From assembly GCA_910586425.1 (NCBI GenBank), contig CAJUHL010000002.1:35175-94073 (forward strand): a stretch of DNA of 58,899 bases, given 5' to 3'. The stretch is from an uncultured Bacilli bacterium (GTDB lineage: Bacteria; Bacillota_I; Bacilli_A; RF39; UBA660). Position numbers and translations under genes: made by a program. This document shows positions 58,805 through 58,899 of this stretch, in pieces; positions within the stretch are counted from its first letter, which is position 1; each line of letters opens with the position of its first letter. Under the pieces are notes generated by a model, which was not told the origin of the DNA, searched no databases, and was given only the letters and a program-made list of their open reading frames with translations.

Positions 58805-58813
58805 GTTTTTAAA

Positions 58814-58899
58814 TGGCGGAGTAGAGAGGATTTGAACCTCCGCGCCAGTTGCCCGACCTACACCCTTAGCAGGGGCGCCTCTTCAGCCTCTTGAGTACT
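58814..58899 (-). tRNA. tRNA-Ser (anticodon GCT), 5' end cut by the window
   Basis: On the - strand the D-arm (CTCAAGAGGCTGAAGAG), an anticodon loop with GCT, a long variable arm (GGTCGGGCAACTGGC) and the T-arm GGAGG-TTCAAAT-CCTCT are seen. The encoded 3' CCA ends at 58814. The first 5 bases of the acceptor stem (predicted GGAGT) lie outside the window. The tRNA 3' end faces the element. Confidence 0.93.

Larger units (their letters stand above)
58111..58813. other. Non-coding, very A+T-rich border region
   Basis: No intact gene is seen over 700 bases. The region holds a CCTGATGACACG / GATACGAAACG stretch (about 58149-58179) that looks like part of a decayed hammerhead, two coding remnants described separately, and terminators at 58625-58649 and 58778-58804. 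Composition is more A+T-rich than the gene region to the left. It may be the border between the element and flanking DNA. Confidence 0.5.

Overview
The window is A+T-rich DNA with strong AGGAG-type ribosome binding sites, LPXTG/sortase surface proteins and a Gram-positive type IV secretion set. This points to a low-GC Bacillota host, possibly Erysipelotrichia-like (lineage inferred, not shown). It reads as one large conjugative element, plasmid or integrated, with almost every gene on the + strand. No integrase, transposase, insertion sequence or CRISPR array was seen. Four direct repeats (iterons) and a Rep_3-type initiator at the left edge argue for a replicon. A 5'-truncated tRNA-Ser(GCT) gene with its own terminator lies at the right edge, so that edge may be chromosomal flank.

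Layout. 1-2.6 kb: iterons, initiator with a DnaD-like C-terminal domain, a stand-alone DnaD-like protein and small genes. 2.6-7.8 kb: accessory proteins of unknown function, several ending in the same acidic tail (DYEMD), a probable structured RNA (4848-5057), and an anchored surface protein. 7.9-16.3 kb: pilus operon with a long leader holding two terminators, a subtilase/SpaA-repeat adhesin, backbone pilin, class C sortase and basal pilin. 16.4-34.4 kb: primase with duplicated C-terminal domains and the mating-pair machinery (VirD4 coupling ATPase, Maff2/VirB2-like, VirB6-like, PrgI, VirB4, a three-enzyme cell-wall hydrolase, anchored proteins). 34.4-41 kb: Fic protein, ArdC antirestriction protein, LPD1 metalloprotease, a DHPY-type DNA methyltransferase and a membrane-anchored GIY-YIG nuclease. 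41-44.7 kb: oriT candidate, HTH protein, MobC, MOBP relaxase, class B sortase. 44.7-58.1 kb: many small genes, SSB, HNH nuclease, a candidate AcrVA2-like anti-CRISPR protein, ParB- and ParA-like proteins. 58.1-58.9 kb: decayed coding remnants and tRNA-Ser.

The most striking system is a regulon in 45.9-55.3 kb. Five promoters carry the same 17-bp palindrome (consensus ACTACANATTATGTAGT) filling the spacer between -35 and -10. In three of these operons a complete type I hammerhead ribozyme follows the stop codon of the first gene. Cleavage would leave the downstream message starting with GGUG, which can refold into a 5'-terminal hairpin just before AAGGAGAACA. The promoter-derived leaders also have a small hairpin just before their Shine-Dalgarno, with stems that differ in sequence but still pair. 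The ribozymes therefore seem to give internal genes, including parA, the same kind of 5' end that the promoter gives first genes.

Two other element-wide signals stand out. One is the acidic C-terminal tail (E/D)(E/D)DYE on otherwise unrelated proteins, encoded with different codons. The other is a 13-bp palindrome GGAACTSAGTTCC (one variant) in eleven copies, mostly as terminators but three times inside the primase gene.
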